This document shows, piece by piece, positions 33,071 through 46,371 of a stretch of 64,000 nucleotides of DNA; position 1 is the stretch's first letter, and the number at the start of each line of letters is the position of its first letter. The position numbers were made by a program, and so were the translations under genes. Source of the stretch: Molanna angustata (lineage: Eukaryota > Arthropoda > Insecta > Trichoptera > Molannidae). The stretch lies in assembly GCA_963576475.1 (NCBI GenBank), contig OY754970.1, positions 37,351,447 through 37,415,446 on the forward strand. Reading direction: 5' to 3'. The notes under the pieces were generated by a model. It was not told where the DNA came from, did no database searches, and saw only the letters and a list, made by a program, of their open reading frames with translations.

Positions 33071-33835
33071 GTCCCTTATAACTTTTGATCCGCTCAATTT
33101 ACAGAGCCCAAATTTTCAGAATATATAAAAATGTATAGGCCTACAAAACTTTTATACTCAGAATTGTGAATTTTTGTTTCAGTCAGGGGTTATCAACTTT
33201 TGAAATTTTGGTCTATTTTTCCATATATCTCAGAAACCATTAAAGCTAGAACGCTGAAAATTGGTATAAACATAGACAAATACAAAATCGCAAATATAAT
33301 TTTTCAAAAAAATTCCAGGGTTTCTCAAACATTTTTTATTAAGAAAAATATTTTTTTATGATAAATTTATGAGTTTAACTCCCTATATTTCCAATTTTTT
33401 TATAATATCGAAAAAAGCCGAAACACCCCAACTAGGTAATTTAATTTTCTATAAAAAATATTAACATTGTATTAGCACATCTCAAATTTGTTTAACAATT
33501 TTTATAAAAATTGAATTTAGTGACGACATTGCTTCATAGAATTTGTATGGCAGTAGCCTACACACAATATCTAAGAAGACTTAATAGTTTGATACTAATC
33601 TCCAAACATATATACATACCATCATGCTGTTTTCATATTCTGGCTAGGATCAAAGGACTGACCTCCATACTATCCTATCTTGACATACATACCTAGGTAC
33701 ATGTGTTGTATAGAAAACCAAATATCTTAAAATATTAAATAATTTGTATTTATGGGCTTATAGTTTGGTACTTATTCTTCAACTATACGTACTATCGCTA
33801 TCGAAAGTTGGATCTCATGTGTTACATGCAACTAG
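32672..33835 (+). mobile_element. Helentron-like repeat, copy b, with triplicated 5' end
   Basis: The 5' terminus CAACTGTCGATTCGTTCATG occurs three times, at 32672, 32757 and 32810. One full body follows and ends CATGTGTTACATGCAACTAG at 33835. It contains a long (GT)n at about 33003..33068, at the same internal place as in copy a. The extra 5' ends suggest nested or tandem end duplication, as reported for Helitron relatives. Confidence 0.65.
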
Positions 33836-34609
<774 letters not shown>

Positions 34610-34675
34610 AAAACACGCGAAGTTCCCGAAAAAGAACACATAATGCATATACCCCTTCGCGAAAACTTCTATTTA

Positions 34676-35185
<510 letters not shown>

Positions 35186-35568
35186 TGTTGGAGTAATACT
35201 CCAAGGCCGGGAGTTATGGTTACGCAAAGTTGGGTACACACGCATATACACACACACACACACACCTTTCCTATCCTATCCTAGTTTACCTCGGCCTAAA
35301 AACAACCTACCTACATACCTGCCAGCTATATGCAAAAAAGTATTGTTGCATACAAATTTTCTCATTATATCAACTGTCATCTTGACTAACACACCGCACC
35401 GCACCGCTCTTAAAATTATATCTTCGAAATCCGCTGAAATTAATTAACTTGTGAATTACTAGTGAAGTGTCAAAGTTTTCATACGCTGTGAATGTGGTGA
35501 AAAGATTATTCAGAACCAGCACAATAAATATCGAGGCAAGGTAACTCCCTATACCTTTATCTTTTCCA
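35186..35568 (+). repeat. BEL/Pao 5' LTR
   Basis: Starts TGTTGGAGTAATACTCCAA, a short palindrome seen in BEL-type LTRs, and probably ends TTTTCCA. It contains a CA microsatellite of (CA)8. It is identical to the 3' LTR at 41205..41580 apart from one CA unit. The 3' boundary is uncertain because the 3' LTR is cut at TTTATCTT. A possible primer-binding site is TGGTCCTTCGTCCCG at about 35580. Confidence 0.8.
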
Positions 35569-35806
35569 CCATATTCCTTGGTCCTTCGTCCCGTATATCT
35601 TGTATTTTCCCGCATTCCTTGTTCCTCTGTCCCGCATATCTTGAATTTTCACGTATTACTTATCAAATTTATACATTTTTATACAAAATTAACATTTATA
35701 CATACGCTATTTACATTACATATTTCATACATACCCGCATTGATTGTAGTACCTAAGTACTTAATCAAATTCTTGTTTCATTAATTTTATTGTTGTTTAA
35801 TCAATA

Positions 35807-37624
35807 ATGGCTTCTTTAAAAATATTGGAAGCTAAACGGCTAAGTTTATTTGCAATTATTCAGAAAGCTTATGACTTGTCGAAATCATTAAATACCGCTG
35901 AAGAAAAAACTAATTTTCTTATCCGCATACAATCGATAGATAAAATTCGTTCTGAATTTTGTCAAGTTGTAGAAGAATTAAATTTGGGAAAAATAGCTGT
36001 AAATCCAGAATATGTTCCGTCTTTTCAATCTATTGAAGCCCTTGACGAATTATACTGTAACATCAAGCATATTGAACAATCTTTAAAAACTAAAGTTGAC
36101 TATGTTCCTCCAATTATTAAATCATTTGAAAAAGACTCTCAAAGAACACACAAATTGCCAATATTGGAACTTGTTAGTTTTAATGGTGATCCAACGAAAT
36201 GGCCATTATTTTATCAAAATTTCAAAGATCTAATACACGACAATATTAATTTGTCGAATGGTGAAAAAATACAATATTTAGTGTCAAAATTGACAGGTAC
36301 CGCTTTAAGTGTTATTTCTGGGATACTTCCTGTCGCATCTAATTATGATATTATATGGGATAGGCTTGTTGATCGATTCCAGGATTCACGAATTTTAGCT
36401 ACGCATTATTTAGAAAAAATAATCAATTTTAAACCCTTAACACAATCAAGTTCAAAGAATTTGGATTATTTCATAGAAAATTTTTGCTCTTCATTTGAAG
36501 CTTTAAAATTATTAGATATTTCTGATTTAACTGATTTCATCATAACGCACATTGCTCTTCTTAAGTTAGATAGAGAGACGTTAAATTTATTTGAGCAACA
36601 TATTAGAAATGAAAAAATTCCAAACTTTAAATTATTACAATCTTTTCTGAGAGAGCAAAGCAAAATTCTCTCTAGAACGCAGGTTATATTCCACAAAAGT
36701 GCGCCAAATGATCGACGAAAAAATAATAATAATTCACATTCATTTGTTATAAATAATACGCCAATGGATATCACAAAATGTTTTTTGTGTGAATGTAATA
36801 AACATCCATTGTATTCATGTAAAAAATTCTTACAGTTGGATGTATTCACAAGATTCAAAATAATCAACAAAAGATCACTATGTAAAAATTGTTTTGGTAC
36901 TCATTTAACAAAAAATTGTAAATCGGAAAAAAATTGCTTTTATTGTAATAAAAGGCATCATTCATTGATTCATTTTCCTTCTTCACCAACATGTGATGAT
37001 GAAGATAATCAAAATAAAGATAATTATCATTCAAAACAGGTTCCTAGCGCAGCTAATATTGTTAAAAACGATGATAATATTACCTCATTCGTCAATTCTG
37101 ACCGCAATACGAGCACTTCGGTGAATAATATCGGTCGACGACATTTGGATCAACCATATGAACCTAAATGTCAAATCGACAATTGTTTGTTGATCCATAA
37201 TGTAAACTGTTATCATGTAATACCAACCGCTATAGTATATATTAATGGAATTAAAAAAAATACCATCCGCACATTAATAGAAACAGGATCAAATGCAAAT
37301 TTTATAACGGAAAAGATTTGTAAAAAATTTAATATAAACATTACGTACGAAAATGCTTTTGTGTACGGTATTGGGTCTGCTGTAAAACCAATATTAGGAT
37401 ATGCTATATTTACAATTTATTCAAGATATGATACAAGATTCTTTTACGATATTAAGGCTTCGGTTGTCGAAACTATTACTAATGATTTGCCTACGTCAGC
37501 CTTAGAAATGACAGATTGTTTTAAGAATTTGCCGCTAGCGGATAATAATTTTAATCTTCCTGCTAGTATCGATTGCATAATCGGAGCTGGTTTATTTACT
37601 TTTACCTGGGAAAATAACACATAA
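35807..37624 (+). CDS. BEL/Pao gag-protease polyprotein
   Basis: 605 residues. The N-terminal half is the capsid-like DUF1759 region (FNGDPTKWPLFYQNFKDLI at about 125). Zinc-knuckle cysteines follow at about 325-390 (CFLCEC, CKNCFGTHLTKNC, CFYCNKRHH). A DUF1758-type retropepsin domain lies at about 465-600. The protein would form particles that package element RNA and cut the polyprotein. The active-site motif reads LIETGSNANFI, so residue 492 is Glu where the family has the catalytic Asp; protease activity is doubtful. The ORF stops at 37622, and pol continues in the +1 frame. BEL elements normally have one continuous ORF, so the shift is probably an indel in the T-rich stretch at about 37591..37604. 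Confidence 0.9.
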   Translation: MASLKILEAKRLSLFAIIQKAYDLSKSLNTAEEKTNFLIRIQSIDKIRSEFCQVVEELNLGKIAVNPEYVPSFQSIEALDELYCNIKHIEQSLKTKVDYVPPIIKSFEKDSQRTHKLPILELVSFNGDPTKWPLFYQNFKDLIHDNINLSNGEKIQYLVSKLTGTALSVISGILPVASNYDIIWDRLVDRFQDSRILATHYLEKIINFKPLTQSSSKNLDYFIENFCSSFEALKLLDISDLTDFIITHIALLKLDRETLNLFEQHIRNEKIPNFKLLQSFLREQSKILSRTQVIFHKSAPNDRRKNNNNSHSFVINNTPMDITKCFLCECNKHPLYSCKKFLQLDVFTRFKIINKRSLCKNCFGTHLTKNCKSEKNCFYCNKRHHSLIHFPSSPTCDDEDNQNKDNYHSKQVPSAANIVKNDDNITSFVNSDRNTSTSVNNIGRRHLDQPYEPKCQIDNCLLIHNVNCYHVIPTAIVYINGIKKNTIRTLIETGSNANFITEKICKKFNINITYENAFVYGIGSAVKPILGYAIFTIYSRYDTRFFYDIKASVVETITNDLPTSALEMTDCFKNLPLADNNFNLPASIDCIIGAGLFTFTWENNT

Positions 37625-37634
37625 AGAAACTCGT

Positions 37635-40600
37635 ATGATCGCCTTACAGACTACTCTTGGTTATTTGATCATGGGCGAAACGCAAATAGATAACTTCTCA
37701 TCATGTCAATTTCAACGCACGTTACACGCAATTGATGATTCTAATTCAAAAAATAAGTTAGATGAAATGATTCAAAACTTTTGGAAACTAGAATCTGTAC
37801 CATCACGTCAGTATTTAAGTTCTGACGAGCAACTTTGTGAACAAATTTTTGAGAAAACAGTCTTGCGAGACAACGAGGGTAGATATACTGTATCATTACC
37901 TTTTCGTGAAAGTCCCACAGTTTTGGGTCATTCAATAAAAAACGCTAAACATAGGTTGCTTTCATTGGAAAAGAAGTTGCAATCAAATTTAGATTTACAA
38001 TATGGTTATAATGCCACTATTCAAGAATACATTGACAAAGGTTTTTTGAAAAAAGTTACAGATACACAAACTTCAGATTGTGTTTATTATATACCACATA
38101 GAGCTGTATATCGGCCTGATAAAGATACTACTAAAATTAGAATAGTTTTAGACGCCAGTTGCAAAACTTCCTCTGGAAAAAGTCTCAATGATATATTGCA
38201 TTGTGGACCTAATTTGCAAACAAATATTTTTGATTTACTTATAAATCTACGCCTGTACTCGGTAGTTATTTCTGCTGACATAGAAAAAATGTATTTTCAA
38301 TTGAAAATGAATCCAGATCATAAACGTTTTCAAAGGATACTTTTTAGATTTAATAACTCAGATCCTATTGACATTTATGAATTTCAACGCGTTTCTTTTG
38401 GGCTTAAATGTTCCCCTTATTTAGCAATGAAAGTCATTCGCAAACTCTTAACAGATGAAGGCGATAAACTGCCTGAAACCACACAACTTGCTATGAAATA
38501 TTTTTATATGGATGATTTTCTTTATTCAGTCAATTCACCTGAGGAAGCTTTACAAATTTATTCTCATTTAGTTCACTTATTTTCCTCTGGAGGTTTCTGT
38601 CTAAATAAGTGGATTTGCAACTCTGTACAATTTTTAAAGCACATTCCAGATAATCTACGTGTTAACCAACACATTACTTTTAATTCAGATTTTGACGATA
38701 AAACCAAAATTATAGGTTTGTCTTGGAGTCCTACCTATGATTGTTTCACTTTTAAAATCAAACCTTTCTCTTTAGATACGTTAGTATGTACGAAAAGATT
38801 AATTCTTTCTAATATGGCATCATTATATGATCCTCTAGGTCTCCTTGCTCCAGTTATCATCGGTTTGAAACTTCTAGTGCAAGAGTGTTGGAAAAGAGAA
38901 TTGTCTTGGGATGAACGGGTTCCTGAGGATATAAATAAGATTTGGTTGAAATTTCAGAGTGAACTCGAAAACTTATCAAATATAAATATACCAAGACATA
39001 TAGGTATAGTAAATGATTCATTCATCTATTTGCTTGGTTTCTCAGATGCTAGTGAACGTGCCTATGGGGCGGTTATATATATCCGCATTGGATCACTTGA
39101 ATCTAACGCCTCAAATGTATCACTACTATGTGCCAAGTCAAAAGTATCCCCACTTAAAAAGGTATCTTTAGCACGTTTAGAGTTATGTGCCGCACACCTT
39201 CTTGCATTATTAATGAAATCTGTTCTCTCAACTATTGAGATTAGATGTAAGATTGACAAAATGTTTGCATTTTCTGATTCAACTATTGTACTTTCATGGA
39301 TACATTCCTCACCGCATAGATGGCAAACCTTCGTTGCCAATCGCACCACAATTATTCAAGAAATTATTTCTGAAGAAAATTGGTTACATGTTCCTGGAAC
39401 TGAAAATCCAAGCGATATTGTATCCCGCTCCGTTACTCCTAATGAATTTTTGAAAACCTCTTATTGGTTTAATGGTCCAGCCTGGATCTCATTGCCACAG
39501 AGTCAATGGCCTGTGACTAATTTTAAAAAGGAAAATGCCTATCAGAGTATACCTGAATCTAAAACTGTTGCTCTCATACAAATTAAGACTCAATCTGAGC
39601 CTCACTTTATTTATTTAATCGCTAACAGGATCTCTAAATGGAGTAAATTATTAATCATACTTGTTTACGTTCTTCGTTTTACAAGAAAACTTAATACGTC
39701 TGGAATGATTACGGTCTCAGACTTAGAAACTGCTGAAAATCATGTAATTAAATGCATTCAGAATAACCATTTTTCTCAAGATATACATTCTCTTGAACAG
39801 AATAAATTGAGTAGTCCTGTATTACGCAAACTTTTACCATTTTTAAATAATAATATCCTTAGAGTTGGTGGTCGAATTCAAAATTCATCATCAATGTATG
39901 AAACGAAACATCCAATTTTATTGCCTTCTAAAGATCGTATTGTTCAGTTACTTATTGAATATTATCATTATTTACATTATCATACAGGCCCTGCATTATT
40001 GTTAGCATTATTACGACAGAAGTACTGGATTTTATCTGGTCGTAGTTTGGTTCGTAAGATTGTTCATTCTTGCAACATTTGTTTTAAAAACAAACCAAAA
40101 GGAACCTTCCCGTTAATGGGCAATTTACCCGATTTTCGAGTAAATGAAATAAAATGTTTCGCAAAATGTGGAGTAGATTACATGGGTCCAGTGTTTGTAA
40201 CTCTGGCAAAGAGAAGAGGCGTTAAAAAGCAAAAGGCATATGTTTGTTTATTTGTTTGCCTAGCAACAAAAGCTTTACATATAGAATTAGTTTCAGATCT
40301 CTCATCTGAAATGTTCTTAGCTGCATTTAAACGTTTTATAGCCAGAAGAGGACCTGTCACTCTCATTGTATGTGACGGTGGAAGAAATTTTGTTGGAGCT
40401 CGTAAAATTTTAAATGAATTATATAAGTTTGTTTGTTCCGATGAATATAATAAAGCAATACTTCATGAATTGACGCCTAGAAAAATAGAATTTCGAATAA
40501 ATCCTCCGTATTCTCCTCATATGGGTGGTATATGGGAAAGCAATATTAAGTGTATTAAAACACATTTATTTAAAGTCATAGGCTCACAAGTATTAACTTA

Positions 40601-41072
40601 CGAGGAAATGAATACCGTATTGATTCAAATAGAGGCTTTATTGAACTCTAGACCGCTTTGTGTATTAAGCAATGATCCTTTAGATCCTGCCGCATTAACC
40701 CCTGCGCATTTTTTAAATTTAACTCCGCTAAATTACATACCCGCTTACAACGTTGATGATATTTCAATAACCCGCATTCAACGATATGAGTTGATCGATA
40801 AATTAGTACAGTCATTTTGGAAACGATGGCATGTAGAATATCTCACCTCTTTACAAATGCGTGAAAAGTGGAATACGTACACAAAACCCATTACACCTGG
40901 CCAAATAGTTATTATTAGAGAGGAAAATCTCCCTAAATTATCTTGGCCACTTGGCATAGTCAAGGAAATATATCCGGGAAAAGACAACGTCATTCGAGTT
41001 GTAAAAGTTCAAACCCGGAATGGTACATATTTAAGACCAGCTATTCGATTATGTCCGTTACCTTCCCAATAA
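37635..41072 (+). CDS. BEL/Pao pol: RT, RNase H, integrase
   Basis: 1145 codons from the first ATG; the frame is open further upstream towards gag, so this ATG is probably not a real start. RT: VLDASCKTSSGKSLND (about 172), SADIEKMYFQL and YMDD (291-294). RNase H: D471, E516, D548 and D594. Integrase: H-x-H and CNIC zinc-binding residues (about 778-816), then catalytic-type D848, D914 and E968 (GGIWESN). The C-terminal domain is of the DUF5641 type (PGQIVIIREENLPKLSWPLG). It copies RNA to DNA and integrates it. All motifs are intact. A nearly identical truncated copy lies inverted at 41927..44970. Confidence 0.93.
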   Translation: MIALQTTLGYLIMGETQIDNFSSCQFQRTLHAIDDSNSKNKLDEMIQNFWKLESVPSRQYLSSDEQLCEQIFEKTVLRDNEGRYTVSLPFRESPTVLGHSIKNAKHRLLSLEKKLQSNLDLQYGYNATIQEYIDKGFLKKVTDTQTSDCVYYIPHRAVYRPDKDTTKIRIVLDASCKTSSGKSLNDILHCGPNLQTNIFDLLINLRLYSVVISADIEKMYFQLKMNPDHKRFQRILFRFNNSDPIDIYEFQRVSFGLKCSPYLAMKVIRKLLTDEGDKLPETTQLAMKYFYMDDFLYSVNSPEEALQIYSHLVHLFSSGGFCLNKWICNSVQFLKHIPDNLRVNQHITFNSDFDDKTKIIGLSWSPTYDCFTFKIKPFSLDTLVCTKRLILSNMASLYDPLGLLAPVIIGLKLLVQECWKRELSWDERVPEDINKIWLKFQSELENLSNINIPRHIGIVNDSFIYLLGFSDASERAYGAVIYIRIGSLESNASNVSLLCAKSKVSPLKKVSLARLELCAAHLLALLMKSVLSTIEIRCKIDKMFAFSDSTIVLSWIHSSPHRWQTFVANRTTIIQEIISEENWLHVPGTENPSDIVSRSVTPNEFLKTSYWFNGPAWISLPQSQWPVTNFKKENAYQSIPESKTVALIQIKTQSEPHFIYLIANRISKWSKLLIILVYVLRFTRKLNTSGMITVSDLETAENHVIKCIQNNHFSQDIHSLEQNKLSSPVLRKLLPFLNNNILRVGGRIQNSSSMYETKHPILLPSKDRIVQLLIEYYHYLHYHTGPALLLALLRQKYWILSGRSLVRKIVHSCNICFKNKPKGTFPLMGNLPDFRVNEIKCFAKCGVDYMGPVFVTLAKRRGVKKQKAYVCLFVCLATKALHIELVSDLSSEMFLAAFKRFIARRGPVTLIVCDGGRNFVGARKILNELYKFVCSDEYNKAILHELTPRKIEFRINPPYSPHMGGIWESNIKCIKTHLFKVIGSQVLTYEEMNTVLIQIEALLNSRPLCVLSNDPLDPAALTPAHFLNLTPLNYIPAYNVDDISITRIQRYELIDKLVQSFWKRWHVEYLTSLQMREKWNTYTKPITPGQIVIIREENLPKLSWPLGIVKEIYPGKDNVIRVVKVQTRNGTYLRPAIRLCPLPSQ

Positions 41073-41204
41073 TCAAAATGTTTTTAATTTAATATTTCTT
41101 TTTATTTTTTAAGTTAGTTTACGTTTATTTGAATTTTTCACTCTATTGTTTAAATTTGTATTCTTCTTTTACCATCCGGTGAGTCATATGTTTTTTGAAT
41201 TTTT

Positions 41205-41580
41205 TGTTGGAGTAATACTCCAAGGCCGGGAGTTATGGTTACGCAAAGTTGGGTACACACGCATATACACACACACACACACCTTTCCTATCCTATCCTA
41301 GTTTACCTCGGCCTAAAAACAACCTACCTACATACCTGCCAGCTATATGCAAAAAAGTATTGTTGCATACAAATTTTCTCATTATATCAACTGTCATCTT
41401 GACTAACACACCGCACCGCACCGCTCTTAAAATTATATCTTCGAAATCCGCTGAAATTAATTAACTTGTGAATTACTAGTGAAGTGTCAAAGTTTTCATA
41501 CGCTGTGAATGTGGTGAAAAGATTATTCAGAACCAGCACAATAAATATCGAGGCAAGGTAACTCCCTATACCTTTATCTT
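41205..41580 (+). repeat. BEL/Pao 3' LTR, right end clipped
   Basis: Same sequence as 35186..35563 with one CA unit fewer. It ends at TTTATCTT, where the inverted copy starts with GTGCGGTGTG. Confidence 0.88.
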
Positions 41581-44500
41581 GTGCGGTGTGTTAGTCAAGA
41601 TGACAGTTGATATAATGAGAAAATTTATATGCAACAATACTTTTTTGCATATAGCTGGCAGGTATGTAGGTAGGTTGTTTTTAGGCCGAGGTAAACTAGG
41701 ATAGGATAGGAAAGGTGTGTGTGTGTGTGTGTATATGCGTGTGTACCCAACTTTGCGTAACCATAACTCCCGGCCTTGGAGTATTACTCCAACAAAAAAT
41801 TCAAAAAACATATGACTCACCGGATGGTAAAAGAAGAATACAAATTTAAACAATAGAGTGAAAAATTCAAATAAACGTAAACTAACTTAAAAAATAAAAA
41901 GAAATATTAAATTAAAAACATTTTGATTATTGGGAAGGTAACGGACATAATCGAATAGCTGGTCTTAAATATGTACCATTCCGGGTTTGAACTTTTACAA
42001 CTCGAATGACGTTGTCTTTTCCCGGATATATTTCCTTGACTATGCCAAGTGGCCAAGATAATTTAGGGAGATTTTCCTCTCTAATAATAACTATTTGGCC
42101 AGGTGTAATGGGTTTTGTGTACGTATTCCACTTTTCACGCATTTGTAAAGAGGTGAGATATTCTACATGCCATCGTTTCCAAAATGACTGTACTAATTTA
42201 TCGATCAACTCATATCGTTGAATGCGGGTTATTGAAATATCATCAACGTTGTAAGCGGGTATGTAATTTAGCGGAGTTAAATTTAAAAAATGCGCAGGGG
42301 TTAATGCGGCAGGATCTAAAGGATCATTGCTTAATACACAAAGCGGTCTAGAGTTCAATAAAGCCTCTATTTGAATCAATACGGTATTCATTTCCTCGTA
42401 AGTTAATACTTGTGAGCCTATGACTTTAAATAAATGTGTTTTAATACACTTAATATTGCTTTCCCATATACCACCCATATGAGGAGAATACGGAGGATTT
42501 ATTCGAAATTCTATTTTTCTAGGCGTCAATTCATGAAGTATTGCTTTATTATATTCATCGGAACAAACAAACTTATATAATTCATTTAAAATTTTACGAG
42601 CTCCAACAAAATTTCTTCCACCGTCACATACAATGAGAGTGACAGGTCCTCTTCTGGCTATAAAACGTTTAAATGCAGCTAAGAACATTTCAGATGAGAG
42701 ATCTGAAACTAATTCTATATGTAAAGCTTTTGTTGCTAGGCAAACAAATAAACAAACATATGCCTTTTGCTTTTTAACGCCTCTTCTCTTTGCCAGAGTT
42801 ACAAACACTGGACCCATGTAATCTACTCCACATTTTGCGAAACATTTTATTTCATTTACTCGAAAATCGGGTAAATTGCCCATTAACGGGAAGGTTCCTT
42901 TTGGTTTGTTTTTAAAACAAATGTTGCAAGAATGAACAATCTTACGAACCAAACTACGACCAGATAAAATCCAGTACTTCTGTCGTAATAATGCTAACAA
43001 TAATGCAGGGCCTGTATGATAATGTAAATAATGATAATATTCAATAAGTAACTGAACAATACGATCTTTAGAAGGCAATAAAATTGGATGTTTCGTTTCA
43101 TACATTGATGATGAATTTTGAATTCGACCACCAACTCTAAGGATATTATTATTTAAAAATGGTAAAAGTTTGCGTAATACAGGACTACTCAATTTATTCT
43201 GTTCAAGAGAATGTATATCTTGAGAAAAATGGTTATTCTGAATGCATTTAATTACATGATTTTCAGCAGTTTCTAAGTCTGAGACCGTAATCATTCCAGA
43301 CGTATTAAGTTTTCTTGTAAAACGAAGAACGTAAACAAGTATGATTAATAATTTACTCCATTTAGAGATCCTGTTAGCGATTAAATAAATAAAGTGAGGC
43401 TCAGATTGAGTCTTAATTTGTATGAGAGCAACAGTTTTAGATTCAGGTATACTCTGATAGGCATTTTCCTTTTTAAAATTAGTCACAGGCCATTGACTCT
43501 GTGGCAATGAGATCCAGGCTGGACCATTAAACCAATAAGAGGTTTTCAAAAATTCATTAGGAGTAACGGAGCGGGATACAATATCGCTTGGATTTTCAGT
43601 TCCAGGAACATGTAACCAATTTTCTTCAGAAATAATTTCTTGAATAATTGTGGTGCGATTGGCAACGAAGGTTTGCCATCTATGCGGTGAGGAATGTATC
43701 CATGAAAGTACAATAGTTGAATCAGAAAATGCAAACATTTTGTCAATCTTACATCTAATCTCAATAGTTGAGAGAACAGATTTCATTAATAATGCAAGAA
43801 GGTGTGCGGCACATAACTCTAAACGTGCTAAAGATACCTTTTTAAGTGGGGATACTTTTGACTTGGCACATAGTAGTGATACATTTGAGGCGTTAGATTC
43901 AAGTGATCCAATGCGGATATATATAACCGCCCCATAGGCACGTTCACTAGCATCTGAGAAACCAAGCAAATAGATGAATGAATCATTTACTATACCTATA
44001 TGTCTTGGTATATTTATATTTGATAAGTTTTCGAGTTCACTCTGAAATTTCAACCAAATCTTATTTATATCCTCAGGAACCCGTTCATCCCAAGACAATT
44101 CTCTTTTCCAACACTCTTGCACTAGAAGTTTCAAACCGATGATAACTGGAGCAAGGAGACCTAGAGGATCATATAATGATGCCATATTAGAAAGAATTAA
44201 TCTTTTCGTACATACTAACGTATCTAAAGAGAAAGGTTTGATTTTAAAAGTGAAACAATCAGAGGTGGGACTCCAAGACAAACCTATAATTTTGGTTTTA
44301 TCGTCAAAATCTGAATTAAAAGTAATGTGTTGGTTAACACGTAGATTATCTGGAATGTGCTTTAAAAATTGTACAGAGTTGGAAATCCACTTATTTAGAC
44401 AGAAACCTCCAGAGGAAAATAAGTGAACTAAATGAGAATAAATTTGTAAAGCTTCCTCAGGTGAATTGACTGAATAAAGAAAATCATCCATATAAAAATA

Positions 44501-44970
44501 TTTCATAGCAAGTTGTGTGGTTTCAGGCAGTTTATCGCCTTCATCTGTTAAGAGTTTGCGAATGACTTTCATTGCTAAATAAGGGGAACATTTAAGCCCA
44601 AAAGAAACGCGTTGAAATTCATAAATGTCAATAGGATCTGAGTTATTAAATCTAAAAAGTATCCTTTGAAAACGTTTATGATCTGGATTCATTTTCAATT
44701 GAAAATACATTTTTTCTATGTCAGCAGAAATAACTACCGAGTACAGGCGTAGATTTATAAGTAAATCAAAAATATTTGTTTGCAAATTAGGTCCACAATG
44801 CAATATATCATTGAGACTTTTTCCAGAGGAAGTTTTGCAACTGGCGTCTAAAACTATTCTAATTTTAGTAGTATCTTTATCAGGCCGATATACAGCTCTA
44901 TGTGGTATATAATAAACACAATCTGAAGTTTGTGTATCTGTAACTTTTTTCAAAAAACCTTTGTCAATGT
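41581..44970 (-). mobile_element. Inverted, truncated second BEL/Pao copy
   Basis: On the minus strand this carries the pol 3' three-quarters, 3' UTR and the first part of the LTR. It stops inside the LTR at ACACACCGCAC. Its length is 3390 bp against 3388 bp for the matching part of the plus copy (38029..41416); the CA microsatellite explains the 2-bp difference. I could see only a handful of substitutions. Gag, the protease and the start of pol are missing. Confidence 0.9.
41927..44968 (-). pseudogene. BEL/Pao pol, 5'-truncated inverted copy
   Basis: About 1008 codons remain open, starting within the region just before the RT and running to the normal pol stop. RT YMDD, RNase H, integrase zinc and DDE residues are all as in the plus-strand copy. 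The two replacements I noticed are Cys to Ser in NKWICNSV and Tyr to Ser in SPTYDC. Without a 5' LTR, gag or start it cannot be expressed as a normal element. Confidence 0.9.
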
Positions 44971-44974
44971 GTTT

Positions 44975-45610
<636 letters not shown>

Positions 45611-45800
45611 TTGGCCGCACGGAGATTTATTCAGTGTATATTTTGAAGGTGTATATTTTTACTAAGCCACCGATCGTTTTGCATCCGCGGCAAAATATTA
45701 CATGTTGACCTTGGCCGCACGGAGATTTGTTCGGAGTATATTTTGAAGGTGTTTTATATATATGGCTCCGATCGTCTTGCGTCTGCACTCAATACTGTTC
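45611..45800 (+). repeat. Tandem duplication, about 100-bp unit
   Basis: TTGGCCGCACGGAGATTTRT begins at 45611 and again at 45711. Both units share GTATATTTTGAAGGTGT and CCGATCGTYTTGC. The second unit is shorter and diverged. Confidence 0.8.
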
Positions 45801-45870
45801 TACCATGTCTCTGTGACCTTCGCGATAAAATGAATACAATTCAACGCATTTTAAATATTGCCTTGAAAAA

Positions 45871-46100
45871 GCGCGTACCTACTTACTTTTATTTTTACGA
45901 CTTCATACAACTGTCGATATATGTATTGATACCTACTCTCTCTCGTGCGCGTACCTACTTACTTTCAGTTTTACAAAGTTCATACTAGGTATATGTTGAT
46001 TTGATTATTGTTACTTTCTCATGCGCGTACCTACTTACTTTTATTTTTACATAGTTCATAAAACTATCAATTTGTTTATTGTTACTCTGATGCGCGTACC
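45871..46100 (+). repeat. Minisatellite-like array of GCGCGTACCTACTTACTT
   Basis: The motif occurs at 45871, 45947, 46023 and 46082, with spacings of 76, 76 and 59 bp. The stretches between copies are related but diverged (TTTTAC, TTCATA, GTTACT). Confidence 0.8.
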
Positions 46101-46134
46101 TACTTACTTACTATTGCAATGTTAATATTTTTTA

Positions 46135-46371
46135 TAGAAAATTTCCATATATCTCAGAAACCATAAAAGCTAGAACACTGAAAATTGGAATAAACATAGA
46201 CATATACAAAATCTAAAATGAGTTTTTTCAAAAAAATTCCAGGGTTTCTCAAACATTTTTTGTAAAGAAAAATATTTTTTTATGATAAATTTATGAGTTT
46301 AACTGCCTATGTTTCCATTTTTTTGAATATCGAAAAAAACCGAAAAACCCCAACTAGATAATTTAATTTTC
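46135..46371 (+). mobile_element. Helentron-like repeat, internal fragment
   Basis: Matches the middle of the family (CCATATATCTCAGAAACCAT to CCCCAACTAGATAATTTAAT). It is truncated at both ends, the right one by the 5' terminus of the next copy. Confidence 0.6.

Larger units (their letters stand above)
35186..41580 (+). mobile_element. Near-complete BEL/Pao LTR retrotransposon
   Basis: LTR, leader of about 240 bp, gag-protease ORF, pol ORF, 3' UTR and second LTR lie in order. The near-identity of the LTRs says the insertion is recent. No env-like ORF is present. The right end is truncated by a few bases where an inverted copy begins, and no clean target duplication can be seen because both outer flanks are rearranged. 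Confidence 0.9.

Noticed and set aside
35186..41580. An envelope gene in the BEL element (retrovirus-like)
   Set aside because: Only about 130 bp lie between the pol stop and the 3' LTR, with no open frame.
42006..44912. Plus-strand frames antisense to the inverted BEL pol, and matching minus-strand frames over 36466..40993
   Set aside because: They mirror the pol coding sequence on the other strand and have no independent homology.
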